Below are positions 12,314 through 24,870 of a stretch of DNA of 64,000 nucleotides, piece by piece. The position numbers and the translations under genes are program-made. The notes beneath the pieces are model-generated. The model had not been told where the DNA came from. It saw nothing but the letters and a program-made list of their open reading frames with translations, and ran no database searches. Every line of letters starts with the position of its first letter. Positions within the stretch are counted from its first letter, which is position 1. Source of the stretch: Hericium rajendrae (Eukaryota; Basidiomycota; Agaricomycetes; Russulales; Hericiaceae); assembly GCA_033439255.1 (NCBI GenBank), contig JAVRDV010000018.1, positions 186,001 to 250,000 on the forward strand, in the 5' to 3' direction.

Positions 12314-15300
12314 TCACCCCCTCTCTAAGACGCACTTTCGCCTGGAGTGCGTGATGAGCATGGACAGGGTCGAGGTAGATGAGTCCACGAAGATTGGGAG
12401 CCTTGAGTGCATGCGGATGGCGGGTGTAGAAGTCGGTGATTGCACCATGGGCATTGGAAAGGGAGGTATGTGAAAGCCACTGATTTTCCAAATCAGGGTA
12501 GCCTGCCCATTTGACGAGATATTCAATGCTGCGTTTGTTCCGGGTGAGACGGGCATCGAGGACAGACTCAACTTCGTACTCTTCCTCGCCCTCCACAAGG
12601 TCAGGTGGTGGTGCAGGGAAGTTGGGACCATGAGCATCGGTTTCCTTGTAAGGGGACAACAGGGACGTGTGGAACACCGGGTGGATACGCCAGGTGGGCA
12701 GTAGCTTCAGTTGGTAAGAGACTGGGCCCAGGACGTCAGTGATTTCAAAAGGTCCCAGGCGTCGATCAGCAAGCTTAGCTTTGGGTCGTGTGGTTTTGAT
12801 GTTCTTGCCATCGAGCCAGACCTTGTCACCAACCTGGAAGTGGATGGTGTCATGCATATGGTCCTGGTTGTTGCACTTCATGAGATCAGCAGCTGTTTGA
12901 AGGCTGGCCTGGACCTCAGTGCGAAGTTGTTCAAGATGATGGAAACGATCCTCGACGGCGGGTGTAGACGATGTGGGGTTGACAGTGGGGATGGCAGTGG
13001 GAATATAGCCGAGGAGCATTTCAAATGGAGCTCGGTTAGTGGCGCTGTGAATACGGTGGTTGTGCGAGAACTCAGCGTAAGGGAGCCATTGGACCCAATC
13101 ATCCTGACGGTAGTTGCAGAAGGTACGAAGGAACTGCTCGAGTTCTTGATTGACGCGTTCTGACTCGCCGTCGGTCTGTGGATGATAGGCGGTGCTGAGG
13201 GAGGACTTGATACCAAGTTTGTCAAAGACACCACGCATGACTTTGCCTGCATACTGTGGGCCATGATCAGAGATGAGGCGTTCCCAGAGGCCATAGTTCC
13301 GATAAATCCTGTCAAAAAGGATGTCGACTGTGCCATCACTGGTAATGGTCTCACTACAAGGAGTGAAGGAGACGTGCTTTGTAAAACGGTTGACGACCAC
13401 ATTGATGGAGTCATAGCCTTGGCATTCTGGGAGTTTGACGATGAAGTCCGAGGTAATGTCTTGGAAGGGACGGGTAGGGATGGCATTGGGAATTGTTTCA
13501 ACATGAGGGCGGTGATTTTGAACCTTGGTGGCCTGGCAGGTAGCACAGCCATCAACATAATCGCGAACGAAGACGGACATACCGGGCCACCAGTAGTTGC
13601 AACTGAGGAGCTCGTAGGTCTTGTAGCGTCCGGGGTGACCAGCCATGGGAGTGTCATGATGCAGCTTGACGATGTCTCGACGAAGGTCCTTGTCAGCAGG
13701 GATGTAGACTTTGCCACGAAAGAGGATGAGGCCATCCTCGTAGTTCCATTCTTGGAGGTTCTTGACGAGGGAGCGAGGGCCGTTGTTCAGGATCACATCA
13801 AGAGCTTGGACGACCTCAATGTCCTTGGTCTTGGCATTGCGAATGCGTTGGCAGAGATCAGCATTGTCAATGGATTTGACAGCAGCTGGACGTGTAGCAC
13901 GAATCTGGAAGTACTTGGGGTCGAGGAGGACACAATCTGAGTTGTCGTCGTCCACCCCCTCTCTGTGGTCAGGTCGTCTCGACATGGCATCTGGCCGGTG
14001 GTGAATACCGGGTTTGTGGATCAAGGTAAAGTCGAAACGAGTGAGAAAGAGAGCCCAGCGAGCCTGACGATGACTCAGCTTTTGGGCAGACTTGAAGTAT
14101 TCCAGGTTCTTATGGTCGGTCCAGATCTCCACAGTATGGGGAGAGCCTTCCAGGTAGTGGCGCCAGGCTTCGAGGGCACGGATGATGGCCAGGAGTTCCT
14201 TGTCATAAATGTCGTAGTTGCGTTCAGGGGCGGTGAAGGCCTTGGAGATGTAAGCAACAGGGTGCCATTGCTCATCCTCCCCACGCTGGGATAGGATACC
14301 TCCTGTGGCATAGTCTGAGGCATCGACCTCAACCAGGTAGGGTTTGGATGGGTCAGGCATGATAAGGACTGGGGACGAGGTGAACGCAGCTTTAAGAGCC
14401 TCAAAGGCATGTTGACATTCAGGAGACCAGGCCCAAGGATGGTCTTTCTTGGTAAGGTCAAACATGGGACAAGTGACTTTGGAGAAGTCCTGGATAAAGC
14501 GCCGATAGAAGTTACCAAAGCCAACGAAGGACTGGACGTCCTTGACGTTACGAGGGGCAGGCCATTCAGCAATGCCTGCAACCTTGATGGGGTCCATGGC
14601 GAGCGTGTTATGGGAGACGATGAGACCGAGGAACTCAACTGAGGGCTGCTCGAAAGAGCACTTCTCTGGTTTGAGAAAGAGGTCATTGTCCTGGAGGCGT
14701 TGGAGGACCTTGCGCACAAGGTCGCGATGTTCTTCAAGGGTTTCGGTGAAAATGAGGATATCATCCATGTAGATGACGACTTTGCCCGTGTCGATGAGAT
14801 CCTTGAAAAGTTCATTCATCATTCCTTGGAACGTGGCAGGGGAGTTTGTAAGACCAAAAAACATCACCAGGGGTTCAAAGAGACCGCGGTTGGTTTTGAA
14901 GGCAGCTTTCCATTCGTCGCCCTCCTTGATGCGAACATTGTTGTAACCCCAACGAACATCCATCTTGGAGAAGACCTTGGCACCCTTGAGCTTGTCGACG
15001 AGTTCAGAAATGAGGGGCAGGGGGTATTCATTCTTGATGGTGCCTTTGTTGAGGGCACGATAGTCCTGGACGGGGCGTAGTTTTCCATCTTTTTTCTTGA
15101 TAAAGAAGAAGGGACTTGCCATAGGGGATTTGGAAGGACGGATGTAGCCTTTCTTGACCTGGTCATCAAGGAATGAATCGAGGTCCTCCTGCTCAGTGGG
15201 AGCCATGGGATAGACCTTGCAGGAACGGGGTTCAAAACCATCTTTCAGGTCGATGGCGTGATCCCAAGGGCGACGTTCGGGAAGGCGCTGGGAGGATTCC

Positions 15301-16316
15301 TCATCGAAAATGGGTTGGAAGTCCTGGTACTGAGGGGGAACCATCTCAGCAAAGGACTTCTCTGCAACACGGGTGGCCACACGCTCAGCCAGTTTCTGAG
15401 CATTGGTGAAAGAGCGACAGATACGGATGGTGTGTTGGTAGTCTGGGTCATCATCTGGAGGGGGTGGTGTGTCCCAGTCAGGGAGAACACCAGCCAGGCG
15501 AAGACCTTCTTCAACCCAGTCATCATCGACGTTAGGTCGCAGATCATCGTCCTCGGTGAACAGACGTGCAGGGAGTTTGGACAGGTGGATACGGCGAAGG
15601 CGGACACCTTGGACTCGGCGAGCAGGGATCACGTATTTGGGAAGTGGGGCAGCGACAAATGGCGGGGGCAGTGGGAGCGATGGAGGGGGGCAAGGTGGGG
15701 GGAGCAGTACAGCAGCAGTACTGAGGACTGGTGGATGAGGGGCTGATTGGCGGTGTTCTGTGCGAGTGGACAGGTTCTTGACTGGGGGCTTATTCAGGGT
15801 GCAAGAGGGAGGGCAGCGAGTCATGTCGACACGACGAGAGACCCAGTCAATTTCAGGGTTGTGTTCCTGTAACCAATCGGTCCCAAGGATAATGTCATAG
15901 TCACCAATGTCAACGAGATAGAACTCAGCTGTCTCCTCATGGAAGGACGTTGAGTCCTTGGCGTAAATGCGGATGTTCTGGTTGACTGAATAGTGGACCC
16001 AGCCCATGATGTTTTCGGAGTTGTCCACGTTGCGAACGGGAAAGGGTTTAGGGAGTTTCTTGAGGGGGAACTGGTGTTTCTTGGCAAACTCGGGGTGCAT
16101 AATGATGCCTTCTGCACCACTATTGAGAAGTGCCTCAGCATCGATTTGTTTCTTGATCAGGGCAGTGATAATCTTGGCCTGGAGCGTAATGGACGGTGTC
16201 TGACGGTTGGGCGTGATAGCAGACATGCGCAAAGACGATGGATACGATTGCTCACAGGGGTCGGATAGTACAGAGAATCGATTCGATGGATCAAAGAAAT
16301 GTTTCTTGCCACCCAC
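12314..16316 (-). CDS. Pol polyprotein of the gypsy element (fossil)
   Basis: One long frame of 1,368 codons that runs on into the LTR. Domains in order: retropepsin-like region (~45-150), proline-rich linker, reverse transcriptase with YMDD near 517, RNase H (~660-780), integrase with an HHCC zinc module (~885-930) and catalytic core (~950-1110), and a C-terminal chromodomain (~1235-1290, with YLVKWAGYP). The chromodomain places it among the chromoviruses. It starts 24 nt after gag ends. Confidence 0.93.
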
Positions 16317-16339
16317 GGACGACGTGACCGGGGGGCGTT

Positions 16340-17282
16340 TTAAAAACCCTCAACCATGTCCTTCAATGCAGCCTTCGCCTCTTCCCTCTCCTCCTCGCTC
16401 AAGTCCTTCAACTGCGATGATAAATCGGCGATGGACCTGTTGATGGCGAGGACAGCGAGGGCGGCGGCTGCATCTTCTGGAGCTACTCCCGGGGCAGAGC
16501 CGGTTTCTAGCGCTCGGACACGAGGGATTGGGGCACGGGGGTTGGAGTCGGCATTGAGGGGGCAGTCGTGGAAGCCATGGCCCTTCTGGCGGCAGCGGAA
16601 GCAATCGCCCTCACGCCTGAGGCACTCACGGTCAGGCTCCGAGAGTTTGGGCAGTTGAGCACCTGTAGCAGCAACTGTGCGGGATCGGCCAGTAGATGCA
16701 GACTGAGGGGAGCGAGTGCTCACCGAGGTGTGCCCAGTTGTAGGGCGGGGACTCTGGAACCGGGTGCGCATGAGGTAGGCAGCATTCCTGTCACGGGCCC
16801 TCACCTTCCACTCAGCCAGGGTGGTGGGCATTGGGTAGCTGTGCTGGCAATCATCCCGTAGGGCGCTGTTGAGGCCATGCAGGAACCAGTCGATCAGGGC
16901 CACGTCATTGTAGCTGGTGCGAGGGGCGAAGGACTCGAACTCGGTGATGTAGTCGACTACCGGGCGTGTACCCATCTGGAGGGTCTGGATGGCATGGGAG
17001 GCATCCTTGGAGTCATCAAGGGGGGAGAAGTCCAAGTTGAAGCGAGTTCGAAGGGTGGTGAGGTTGGCGTAACGGGGAACATGAGCTGGAGATGTTTTTG
17101 CAGCCACGAGATCGTCGTCCTCAAGGATCTCCTCGACACGCTGGGTGGCCCACTGGCCGGCAATGGGGCCCTGGCAGAGGTCAAGAAAGAGGGAGATCTG
17201 GGCGGTATCCTCTTTATATCTGACAGAGTTGGCACGAAGGTATAAGCAAATACGCAGCTGGAATTCCTTGGACTTGGAATGA
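16340..17282 (-). CDS. Gag, 3' part (fossil)
   Basis: Retrotransposon gag-type sequence followed by one CCHC zinc knuckle (CFRCRQKGHGFHDC) and an acidic tail. The frame is cut off at 17283 by the CATCTG-family insertion. Confidence 0.85.
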
Positions 17283-18072
17283 CATCTGAAAAATGTACCA
17301 ATGCTATGTTGCTCTATATGACTTACATAGATCTCATAGTTTCATAGCAATCCCCTTTTATACATAGGGCCCCCATAGCTGAAAGGCAGTCTATAACAAG
17401 CTATGTAGTCAAATAGGATTGCTATGCCTAGCTATGATAGCTATGATAGCTATAGAGGCTATGTTAATTATACTATGTATGCTCATTATTATATCATATC
17501 TAGCTTGATAGGATTGCTATCTAATATATGTTATCTCTGCTTGATATGTAAGTCTATCATGCTATGAAGATTTTATTAAAATCTAAAATTTTTATAGCCT
17601 TCATAAACTTGTCACACATCAGATAGAAAAAACATCGAAAATTGTGTAAACAATATATTTAAGATCATATGAATAAGTATACATGCTATACTAAAATATA
17701 TAAATTCATAAAGACTATTCTAAATCTATTTAGATTACATGTCAACACATAAGATATGAACACAAGTCATAAGAAGGCTTACCAGATATAAGAAAAGTCG
17801 AAAATAATCTAATATAAATGACACATCATTAACATGAGTTACAACACATATAAAAGAAGACTTACCCCTAAAGAGAACCTAAAGAGAACAAAAAGCGAAA
17901 ATTGAAGCCTATAAAATCAACATGTCAACAAGTAAATACTAATGAACAATAAATAAAAACATAAGAAGCTTACCTAAGATAAGAAAGTCGAAGAAGAACG
18001 AGGAGAGGAAGGAGGGCGGACGACGGGAGATGGTAGTGGTTGAGAGACAAGAGAGAACGCGCGTCGTGCGAG

Positions 18073-18080
18073 CGTTATAA
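18073..18080 (-). promoter_or_regulatory. TATA-like motif, copy A
   Basis: TTATAACG on the minus strand, followed by a pyrimidine-rich leader (TTCTCTCTTGTCTCTCAACC) and then TTAGGTAAGC. Copies B and C have TATATAAAG at the matching place, so it probably marks a promoter reading outward toward the terminus. Confidence 0.5.
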
Positions 18081-18518
18081 ACCCGAGTTCGGGTCTGCCC
18101 GGCGGAGCCCGAATTGTGGCTGCCGAGAGCCGCGGCCGAGGCTAGCTTTGAGATCTTCTTAGGTTAGCTTGACTGTCCATTGAAGTAGAGTAGAGTAGAT
18201 ACGTTTGTAGCTCATTCATTGTGCTCAAGCAAATGATACATGCCTTCTGTTTTTTTCTCTGAATTTGAACGGTTTTATTTGATTTGTTGAAGTCGAAAAC
18301 GCCAGACGCGCGAGTCGAGTGCTGTGGCTGCACTCGACGCGCGACTTAGGAGGCGTCCCAGTCACGAAAAAACATTCTGTCCAGCAAATTGCCGGAGGTG
18401 CATTGCAATAACTCCAGCAACTGGCAACTAGCCAGTTGCTGGACATATTATTATTCACACTCACAAAGCTGCACCGGGAGGTGCCGCGAAAACATATAAT
18501 ATTCCAGAAAAAACATAT

Positions 18519-18545
18519 CGGCCGAGATCATAAGGATCTCGGCCG
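18519..18545. repeat. Subterminal hairpin of element D
   Basis: An 11-bp perfect stem, CGGCCGAGATC/GATCTCGGCCG, with loop ATAAG, at the boundary between the left terminus and the CpG-rich arm. Confidence 0.8.
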
Positions 18546-21500
18546 CGCGTTCGCTAACCACGCTGCGCGCTCGTCGCCTCGGCTACGCTGCCGCGCCCAC
18601 TGATGCCCGCGGCCGCCGCATGCTTAATGCTCCCGCCCGCCGCGCGCTTACCCCGTCCCGCCGCGCGCTTACCCCGTCCCGCCGCGCTCGCTGCCGGCGC
18701 TTACCGTTGCGCACGCGCTCGCTGGCGCTACCGCTGCGCGCGCCCCCCGGCGACTCTTCGCCCGCGTTATGCGCATACCGCTGCCCGTCGGTGCTCCTGG
18801 TCGCGCCCGCATACCGCTCCCCGCCCGCTGCTGCAGGACCGCTCCCTGCGCGCGGCCGGCCTGCTGCTCCCCGTCCGCGATCCCCGCCCGTCGCAGAGCG
18901 TACGTGCCGCGGTCCGGTCGGCGCAGCGTTATGCGCCCGCTTGCCACTGGCGCCCGTGCCGTCCACTGCCCTGGCCGCGCATCTGCCGCGCGCCGATGGT
19001 GGCTCCCGCGCGCATGGAGCGGGCGGGAGACATGCACGCACGGCGGTCGGCATACGCGTGGGGGTGCTAGCGCACGGGCCACGGGGCTGGAATGTGCTAG
19101 CACGGCGGGCGCGATGCTAGGGCGCACGGCGCATGGCGCGGGGACCCTGCGGGGACGACGGCGCAGGGACGGCGCGGGGCACGGCGCTGGACGCGCGGGG
19201 ACGGCACTGGGGCACGCGGGCGGGGTGCTGAAAGCGCAGGCGGGTGCTGGGACGCGGGCGCGTGGGATGTGTGCTGCATGGGGGCTGGCACGCGGGGGGG
19301 CTTGCTTATGCGCAAGCGCGCAGGCGGTCTTGTGTCACGGGTGCAGGCGGGCGAGCTGGCTGGCTGGTGGGGACTGGCGTGCTGAGCGGGGGGGGCAGCG
19401 AGCTGCTGCGCACACGCGGGTGCTGAGGTGCGGTACTGGCACACGCACGTGGACTCGGACGCGGCACGCGGGCTGAAAACGGGCGCGCGTGGTCGCACGC
19501 GACACGCGGGGCTGCGCGGGCAGGGGTGTTGGTGCGCGGGCAGGGGCGTTGGTGCGCGGTCCAGGCGTTGAGCACGCACGCGAAGTGCTAATGCGTGGAC
19601 GCGATCCGCTGGCGTGGACGCGCACGAACGCGGAGGGCGGTTGCGGCAGCATTTGCGTGCGTGCGCTGGCGAGGTCGGACGCGCGTTTGCGAGCGCGGGA
19701 GGTGGGAGATAGTGGAGTGAGGGGGGGCGTCGTCGTGTGGCCTGTCGTGCCACGTCAGCATGTTCAGAGCCTAAGAAAAGAACGAGATAGTCAGTATAAC
19801 ATGTAGATACATATGTAGAAACGAGAAACTTACAAATTCGAGGGCTATTGAGCCCTAGCTTGTCCCCGCTTCATCATGGAAGGAGGAGGAAAAGGTATGG
19901 CTCAGCTACGAGCACTGTGGCACCGAATCGGCAATTGCCGAACAGGGCACCGAACGAGGCTGGCCGAAATTCGAACACGAGTTTCAAGGCGAATAAATTT
20001 GATTTAATTCGACAAATAATAGGGTAGCTGTAGATACAATTAAGTAATGTATGTACAAAGTTCTGTGCGAATAGAACGAACTGGAAGTGCTCTGTGTGCG
20101 AAGCACTGATAAGCACGTCTAAAATGGACGGCGCTTTCAAACGCGTCGAGCTCGAATCGACGTCTCGGGCACGCCGGACATCAGATTCGAGTCGCGTTTC
20201 TGTAGCGCATCTTCTCTCACCTCTCTATTCGCATACGATTTTACATATAAGTATATGTCCTTAGTGTATACTAAATTTACTGTATCTTCTACATGCCAAA
20301 ATCGATAGGATCTCGCTAGATACATGTTTTTTAAGAAGTATCGACTATGTTATCGATGTCTTTCTGGTCTCAAGCTCTGGAATCACATCAAATAAAATTG
20401 ATACTTCGTATGTACATAGAAGATCATCATTGAAAACGTCTCGCTGAAGCAGATATGAAGAAAGTCAGGTATTCAAGCTTTTACTGTACAAATTCGGGCC
20501 TAGGGTTACTGTAGGGTTACATTAATTTGCTAGTACTGGCTCGGGATCTTGTTCTATTCTCTAGATTTTTGGCAGACAAGTTTAATTCTTCTATATCTAC
20601 GTGTCTACGGCTTAATTTTCATTCAATTCTCCGCAGAATGTGTGCCCGCGCGTTCCTCTCTTCGAACGTCGGGCATTTCGGCCCTGTCTCGGCAATCTCC
20701 GAGCCGCGCCACAGCACGCACGCGGCTCGTCTCCGCCTGCCTCTCCCTGCCTCTCCCTACATCCCGGGTACCCTGTCCTGCCTGCTCACCCTCCTTTTCG
20801 CGCACACCCGTTCCTCCCTGCTTTTCGCGCGTCGCGTCTCCCTCTCCGCGCTCCTTTCCCCATCCATCCCACGCATCCGCTGGCCTCCACGCCCCTCGAC
20901 CACGCAGGACCACGCCTCTTTCAGCCCCCCCAGCAGCCCCCGGCGGCCGTCCGCGCACGTATGCGGGCCTCCACACACACACGGACACGTACCAGACGTG
21001 CATGGACGCGCGGCTCGCGGCGCGCAGGCGCGCAAGGCACAGCGTGCCCAGCGCTCGCTCGGGCCATCCAGCACCCCCTCGCATCGCTCAATACCGGCGC
21101 CGGAGCCTCAGCGCGCGCGTTCGACGCGCAGCACCCATGCGCGACACCCCGACACCCATCTGCCATGCCCTAGCAACGGCCCGCATGCCCCAGCAACGGC
21201 GCGCGGCCCCCAGCACCGCGATGCATACCGAGCACCCACGCCGCATGCCAACACCCGCGCCGAATGCCCAGCACCCACCGCAATGCCCCAACAACGGCGC
21301 GCGTGCCCAGCGACGGCGCACGTCCACTCACGCTCCCCCCCCCGTGCCCCGTAGTTTACCCTCGTGTCGCAGCAGCGACGACGTCGGCAACGCCAACGGC
21401 GCCGACGACGCGCGTCGCAGCAACGCGCGCGCAGGATCAAACGGTGGCAGCGAGGAGCGGTGGCACCAGGCGGGCACGCGTGTAGCCGAGGCATGGGCGG

Positions 21501-21567
21501 GAGGCGGGCAGCGCGCGCATTCGTGTAGCCGAAATCGGGGCGCTGCGCGTAGCCGAGGCGGGAGGTG

Positions 21568-21689
21568 GTGCCGAGCAGGGGCGGAACGGTGCCGAGCAGG
21601 GGCGGAACGGTGCCGAGCAGGGGCGGAACGGTGCCGAGCAGGGGCGGAACGGTGCCGAGGTGGGGCGAGCACGGTGCCGAGCCGAGCCG
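21568..21689 (+). repeat. 21-bp tandem repeat in element D
   Basis: Four near-perfect units and one to two diverged ones of GTGCCGAGCAGGGGCGGAAC + G. The period of 21 keeps frames open, which explains the repetitive translations. Confidence 0.9.
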
Positions 21690-22046
21690 ATGTAGTAAGC
21701 ACACGGTTGGAGTAGTGTACGGCCCGGTAAGCGGCCCCGAGCTACATTATAGTATGAGTGCATAATAATGAGTGCGGTAAGTTGCTGGCCAACAAGTTGC
21801 TGGGTGTATTGGAATGCACTCCCGGCAATTTGCTGGTCAACAAAATTATTCAAGGGCTGGTACTGGTGCGACTTAGTGCATCTCTTCTCTCCGTCTCCCA
21901 CCTCATCTCCCCTGGTTCCCCTGCCCTCTTTCTTTACACAAGCAACGGACGACTTCAATCGAAGGCCGCGAGGGTTAGCAGGAGGACCGAGGACCTCCAG
22001 GTAAGTAAAACCATGTTCTTTTTTTATGTCTTCGTGCTAATCAGAT

Positions 22047-22076
22047 GAGTATCGTTCGTTTGCGCGAACGATACTC
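22047..22076. repeat. Hairpin H5 (copy A)
   Basis: A perfect 12-bp stem, GAGTATCGTTCG/CGAACGATACTC, with a 6-nt loop. It directly follows GTGCTAATCAG, the 3' end of a splice-like intron starting GTAAGTAAAA near 22000. Confidence 0.9.
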
Positions 22077-23221
22077 GTATGTCTTATCGTGACCGTGCCT
22101 CACGTTCGACACCCCGCGGCCACGCCCATATCACCACCCCATCCCACTCCCTCGACAACGCCGTCGACGACGCCGACGTCGGGTCTCGTTGCCGCGGCAA
22201 CGAGACTCGACTAAACGTCGCGCGACGTGCTCTGCCCGGCTCCCACCCTCGCCCTCGCTCCGCCCTCGCCCTCGCCCTCGCCCTCCCCTCGCCCTCGCCC
22301 TGCCCAACGTCCTCGCCCCCGCTGCCAGCGCACGTGCGTGTGGCCCCGCGCGCATGCGTGGGGCCACACGTTGCCGGCAACTCCGTGCGCACGGCCGCGG
22401 ACGATCGCCAGCGCACCCACCATGCCCACGCTGCGCTGGCAGCTGTGGACTGCGCGCGCGGTCACGCACGCCGGCGGACGACCGCGCCAGCACATACACG
22501 CATGTGCCGGCAGCCGCAGACGATCCCGCCAGCGCACACGCGCGCCCGAGGCTACGCGCTGTTACGGGCGACCCGAACAGCGCGCACACGGCCGCGAACA
22601 GCCCCGCAGCACCCGGGCTGTCACGCACGGCCCCGCCCCGCCTGTGCACGACCGCAGGTGACCGCGCCAGCGCGTGTACGCACGCACGGCGAGGCAGCCG
22701 CGCAGCGACCCCAACGGCGCGCACACGGCCGCGGACGGCCCCGCCAGTGCGCGGGCTATCAGTACAGTCCCGCCTCACCTGTGCACGGCCGCAGATGACC
22801 GCGCCAGCGCGTGTGCTGTCGGCGGACGGCCGCGCCAGCCCATGTGCATGCGGGCGGGCAGTTGCGTCTGCACGCGCGAGGCCATGCGCACCGGCGACGG
22901 CGTACGCATGCCGGCTGCAGGGCTGCGCACGCCGATGAGGGCGCGCGCGCAGCCGCGTCTGCGTGCACGAGGTAACACACGTCGGTGGCGGACGACTGCG
23001 CTAGCACCCGCATGCGTGCACACGCTGCGCGAACAGCTGCGACAACGGGCGCTACGTCGTCACTGTGTGCCGTTGTGCATGCGCGAGGTTCGTTTGGAGC
23101 AGCTAGATACTTTGTAATGTAACAGACCAGTTTGTAGTACTAGTTACATTTTAATTCAATGATTTAGACTCCACACCTTTCATGCCTATTTGGCTCAGCA
23201 CAGTAAGCATAGTATTGATAG

Positions 23222-23370
23222 CACTGCCCACATCACTCACTTTTTCCCAAGATATAGTGTAGAAAATATTTTAGAAATAGATAGTCTTTCTTCCTAGGGA
23301 AGAAAGAATATCTTTTTCTAAGGTTTTTTCTACACTATATCTTGGGAAAAAGTGAGTCATGCAGGCAGTG
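23222..23370. mobile_element. CACTA-like MITE, 149 bp
   Basis: Inverted arms of about 45 bp begin CACTGCC and include ACTCACTTTTTCCC...; they fold into a near-complete hairpin. TAG is present on both sides (23219-23221 and 23371-23373), a 3-bp duplication. CACTG ends plus a 3-bp duplication fit the CACTA (En/Spm) superfamily. It is inserted in the right part of copy A. Confidence 0.75.
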
Positions 23371-23583
23371 TAGGAGCCATAGCTCCCCTGAGCAAGTATG
23401 ATAGCTCTATGTATTTGACAGTACTGGCTATGTAGGCTATGTATTTTACACTATCTGCTATAGAGGCTATGATAGCCCTAATAGCTCTACATAGCTTAGC
23501 AAGTTAGAGCCATAGACTCCATAGCTTACCTATAGGACCCATAGCTTGACCTTTTGCTATATAAAATTTAGATTTTTCAGATG

Positions 23584-24870
23584 GATCTCCCTCAAAGGGA
23601 GCAGGTTTGACGCCAATCTCAGGGTTGGACATGTCGATGGATGGTTGGACAGGGGGGCGGGGGCAATGATTGGTTTGACGTTGACGGTGGATGTCGATGC
23701 AACAGCGGCAATGGGTGGAGCAGGTGAGGGGACTGGTACTGGGGTAGGTGTTGAAACAGGTGGTGGTAGTGGGGCCCGAAGGGTATCGAGGTGGGTAGCT
23801 TGTTGCTGAGCGAGATTCTCTATAACTGCCTGAGAGAGTGCAAGTTCTGCAGCGGTTAAGAAGAGGGTACTGGCCTGCCAAAACCACAGGTCACTTTCGT
23901 CTACGAGGCTGGGTCGCCAACTGACTACAAGCCGATTGGTGTCGGAGCGGTATGCATAGTAGTTGTTGGTTACCGGGTTGAAGGTAATACCTGGGGGAAC
24001 AACAAGTGGTGTGGTGCGAGCAGGGGGAGAATCTGCACTAGAAAGGGCAACGGTGGGAAGCGGTGGGGTAGCAGGGTGTTGACGGCGGTGTTCTGTAGCT
24101 GCGACGTCGAAGTTGTTAAGCTCGAGGTCCTCCTGATCGTCACGATCAGCGAAGTACCACTGTGCAGGACCATCGTCGTCCTCGTCCGGAGTGTCAAAGT
24201 CTACTCGAACGATGCCGGAAAGGGTATAGATGAAGTATTCGTCGAGCGAGGCAAAGATGCCAAGTGGGTATGGTTCGGTGGTCTGGAAACGGGGGTCGGT
24301 GGGATCAATGGTGAGGTCTAGAGGAAGTCAGCCGCGACTGGGCGACGACCAAGAGCACGAGGGTACAGGGGATCCGAGTATGGGGTTCTGAGGAATCGGT
24401 GGCCGAGGCGTTCTCTGGCCCACACAGGCTCAGGCGAGGGTTCGGGGGTGAAGAGACCTAGTGTGCAAAAGGGGAACGAGGTTGATGGCAGGATACTTGC
24501 AGGGGATCCTCGGTTGGGTTGGCGACAGTGGTAAGCGATGTCCGAGGCACCGAACGTGAATTCTTGCAAGTCGACGTCAAAGGAAACTCGAATTCGAACG
24601 TATAAGGCAATGGAGATAGCACCTGCACGTGGTTTCCACGACCTCAATCGAAACCAAACTCCTTCGGCTTCCCAACGCTTCACAGCACAATAGCGAAGGA
24701 GGGGGATGAGTGTGCTGCCCTCGATGGTGTTGGCGATGGGGAAGGGGAGATGAGGTTGATGGAATGGATGTCGAGATTCGGTGAAGATGTCAGCGGTGAA
24801 GGGTTCAAAGAAGAAAGGTATGATGGGCGATAGTAGGGAGGTGAGGCGGGTGTATGAGAGATTGTCCAGG
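23584..24870 (-). mobile_element. Gypsy element, 5' internal region with the other part of gag (fossil)
   Basis: This lies between the nested insertion and the 5' LTR. It contains the start of the gag region on the minus strand, with proline/threonine-rich low complexity. Treated as part of the element at 11891-25293. Confidence 0.7.

Larger units (their letters stand above)
18349..21867. mobile_element. Element D, hAT-like, CpG-rich, inserted in copy A
   Basis: GCGACTTA occurs immediately before (18341-18348) and after (21868-21875), an 8-bp duplication (9 bp if the next G is counted). Copy B carries the uninterrupted site at about 29624-29638. Imperfect inverted termini share CCAGCAAATTGCCGG (starting at 18381 and, inverted, ending at 21836). 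An 8-bp duplication and short inverted ends fit the hAT superfamily. Inside are two CpG-dense arms (18550-19740 and 20640-21700) around an AT-rich core (19760-20640). On the minus strand of the core a textbook intron (GTAAGT...CTGAC...TTCTTAG, ~19829-19770) points into the left arm. Long frames in the arms are compositional; no transposase was recognised. Confidence 0.75.
17283..23583. mobile_element. Copy A of a DNA transposon family with CATCTGAAAAAT ends
   Basis: It starts CATCTGAAAAAT and ends ATTTTTCAGATG, with the dinucleotide GA on both sides (17281-17282 and 23584-23585), consistent with a 2-bp target duplication. Both ends carry many subterminal TAGCTATGATAG-like repeats. The left third (17600-18060) is AT-rich with splice-like sites on the minus strand and a TATA motif near 18073. 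After element D the plus strand shows CCAGGTAAGT (~22000), GTGCTAATCAG, a hairpin (22047) and a 1-kb CpG-rich C-skewed arm (22090-23100). No transposase is visible, so it is non-autonomous. Nested inside are D (18349-21867) and a MITE (23222-23370). Copies B and C are the same family. Confidence 0.85.

Noticed and set aside
12711-15746. Plus-strand frames opposite pol (for example 13182-13940)
   Set aside because: Antisense shadows of the pol frame.
18583-23117. Overlapping long frames on all strands in CpG-rich DNA (for example 20549-21715, 388 codons)
   Set aside because: They overlap in several frames, are dominated by R, A, P, T and C, have no domain and follow from the scarcity of stops in GC-rich DNA.
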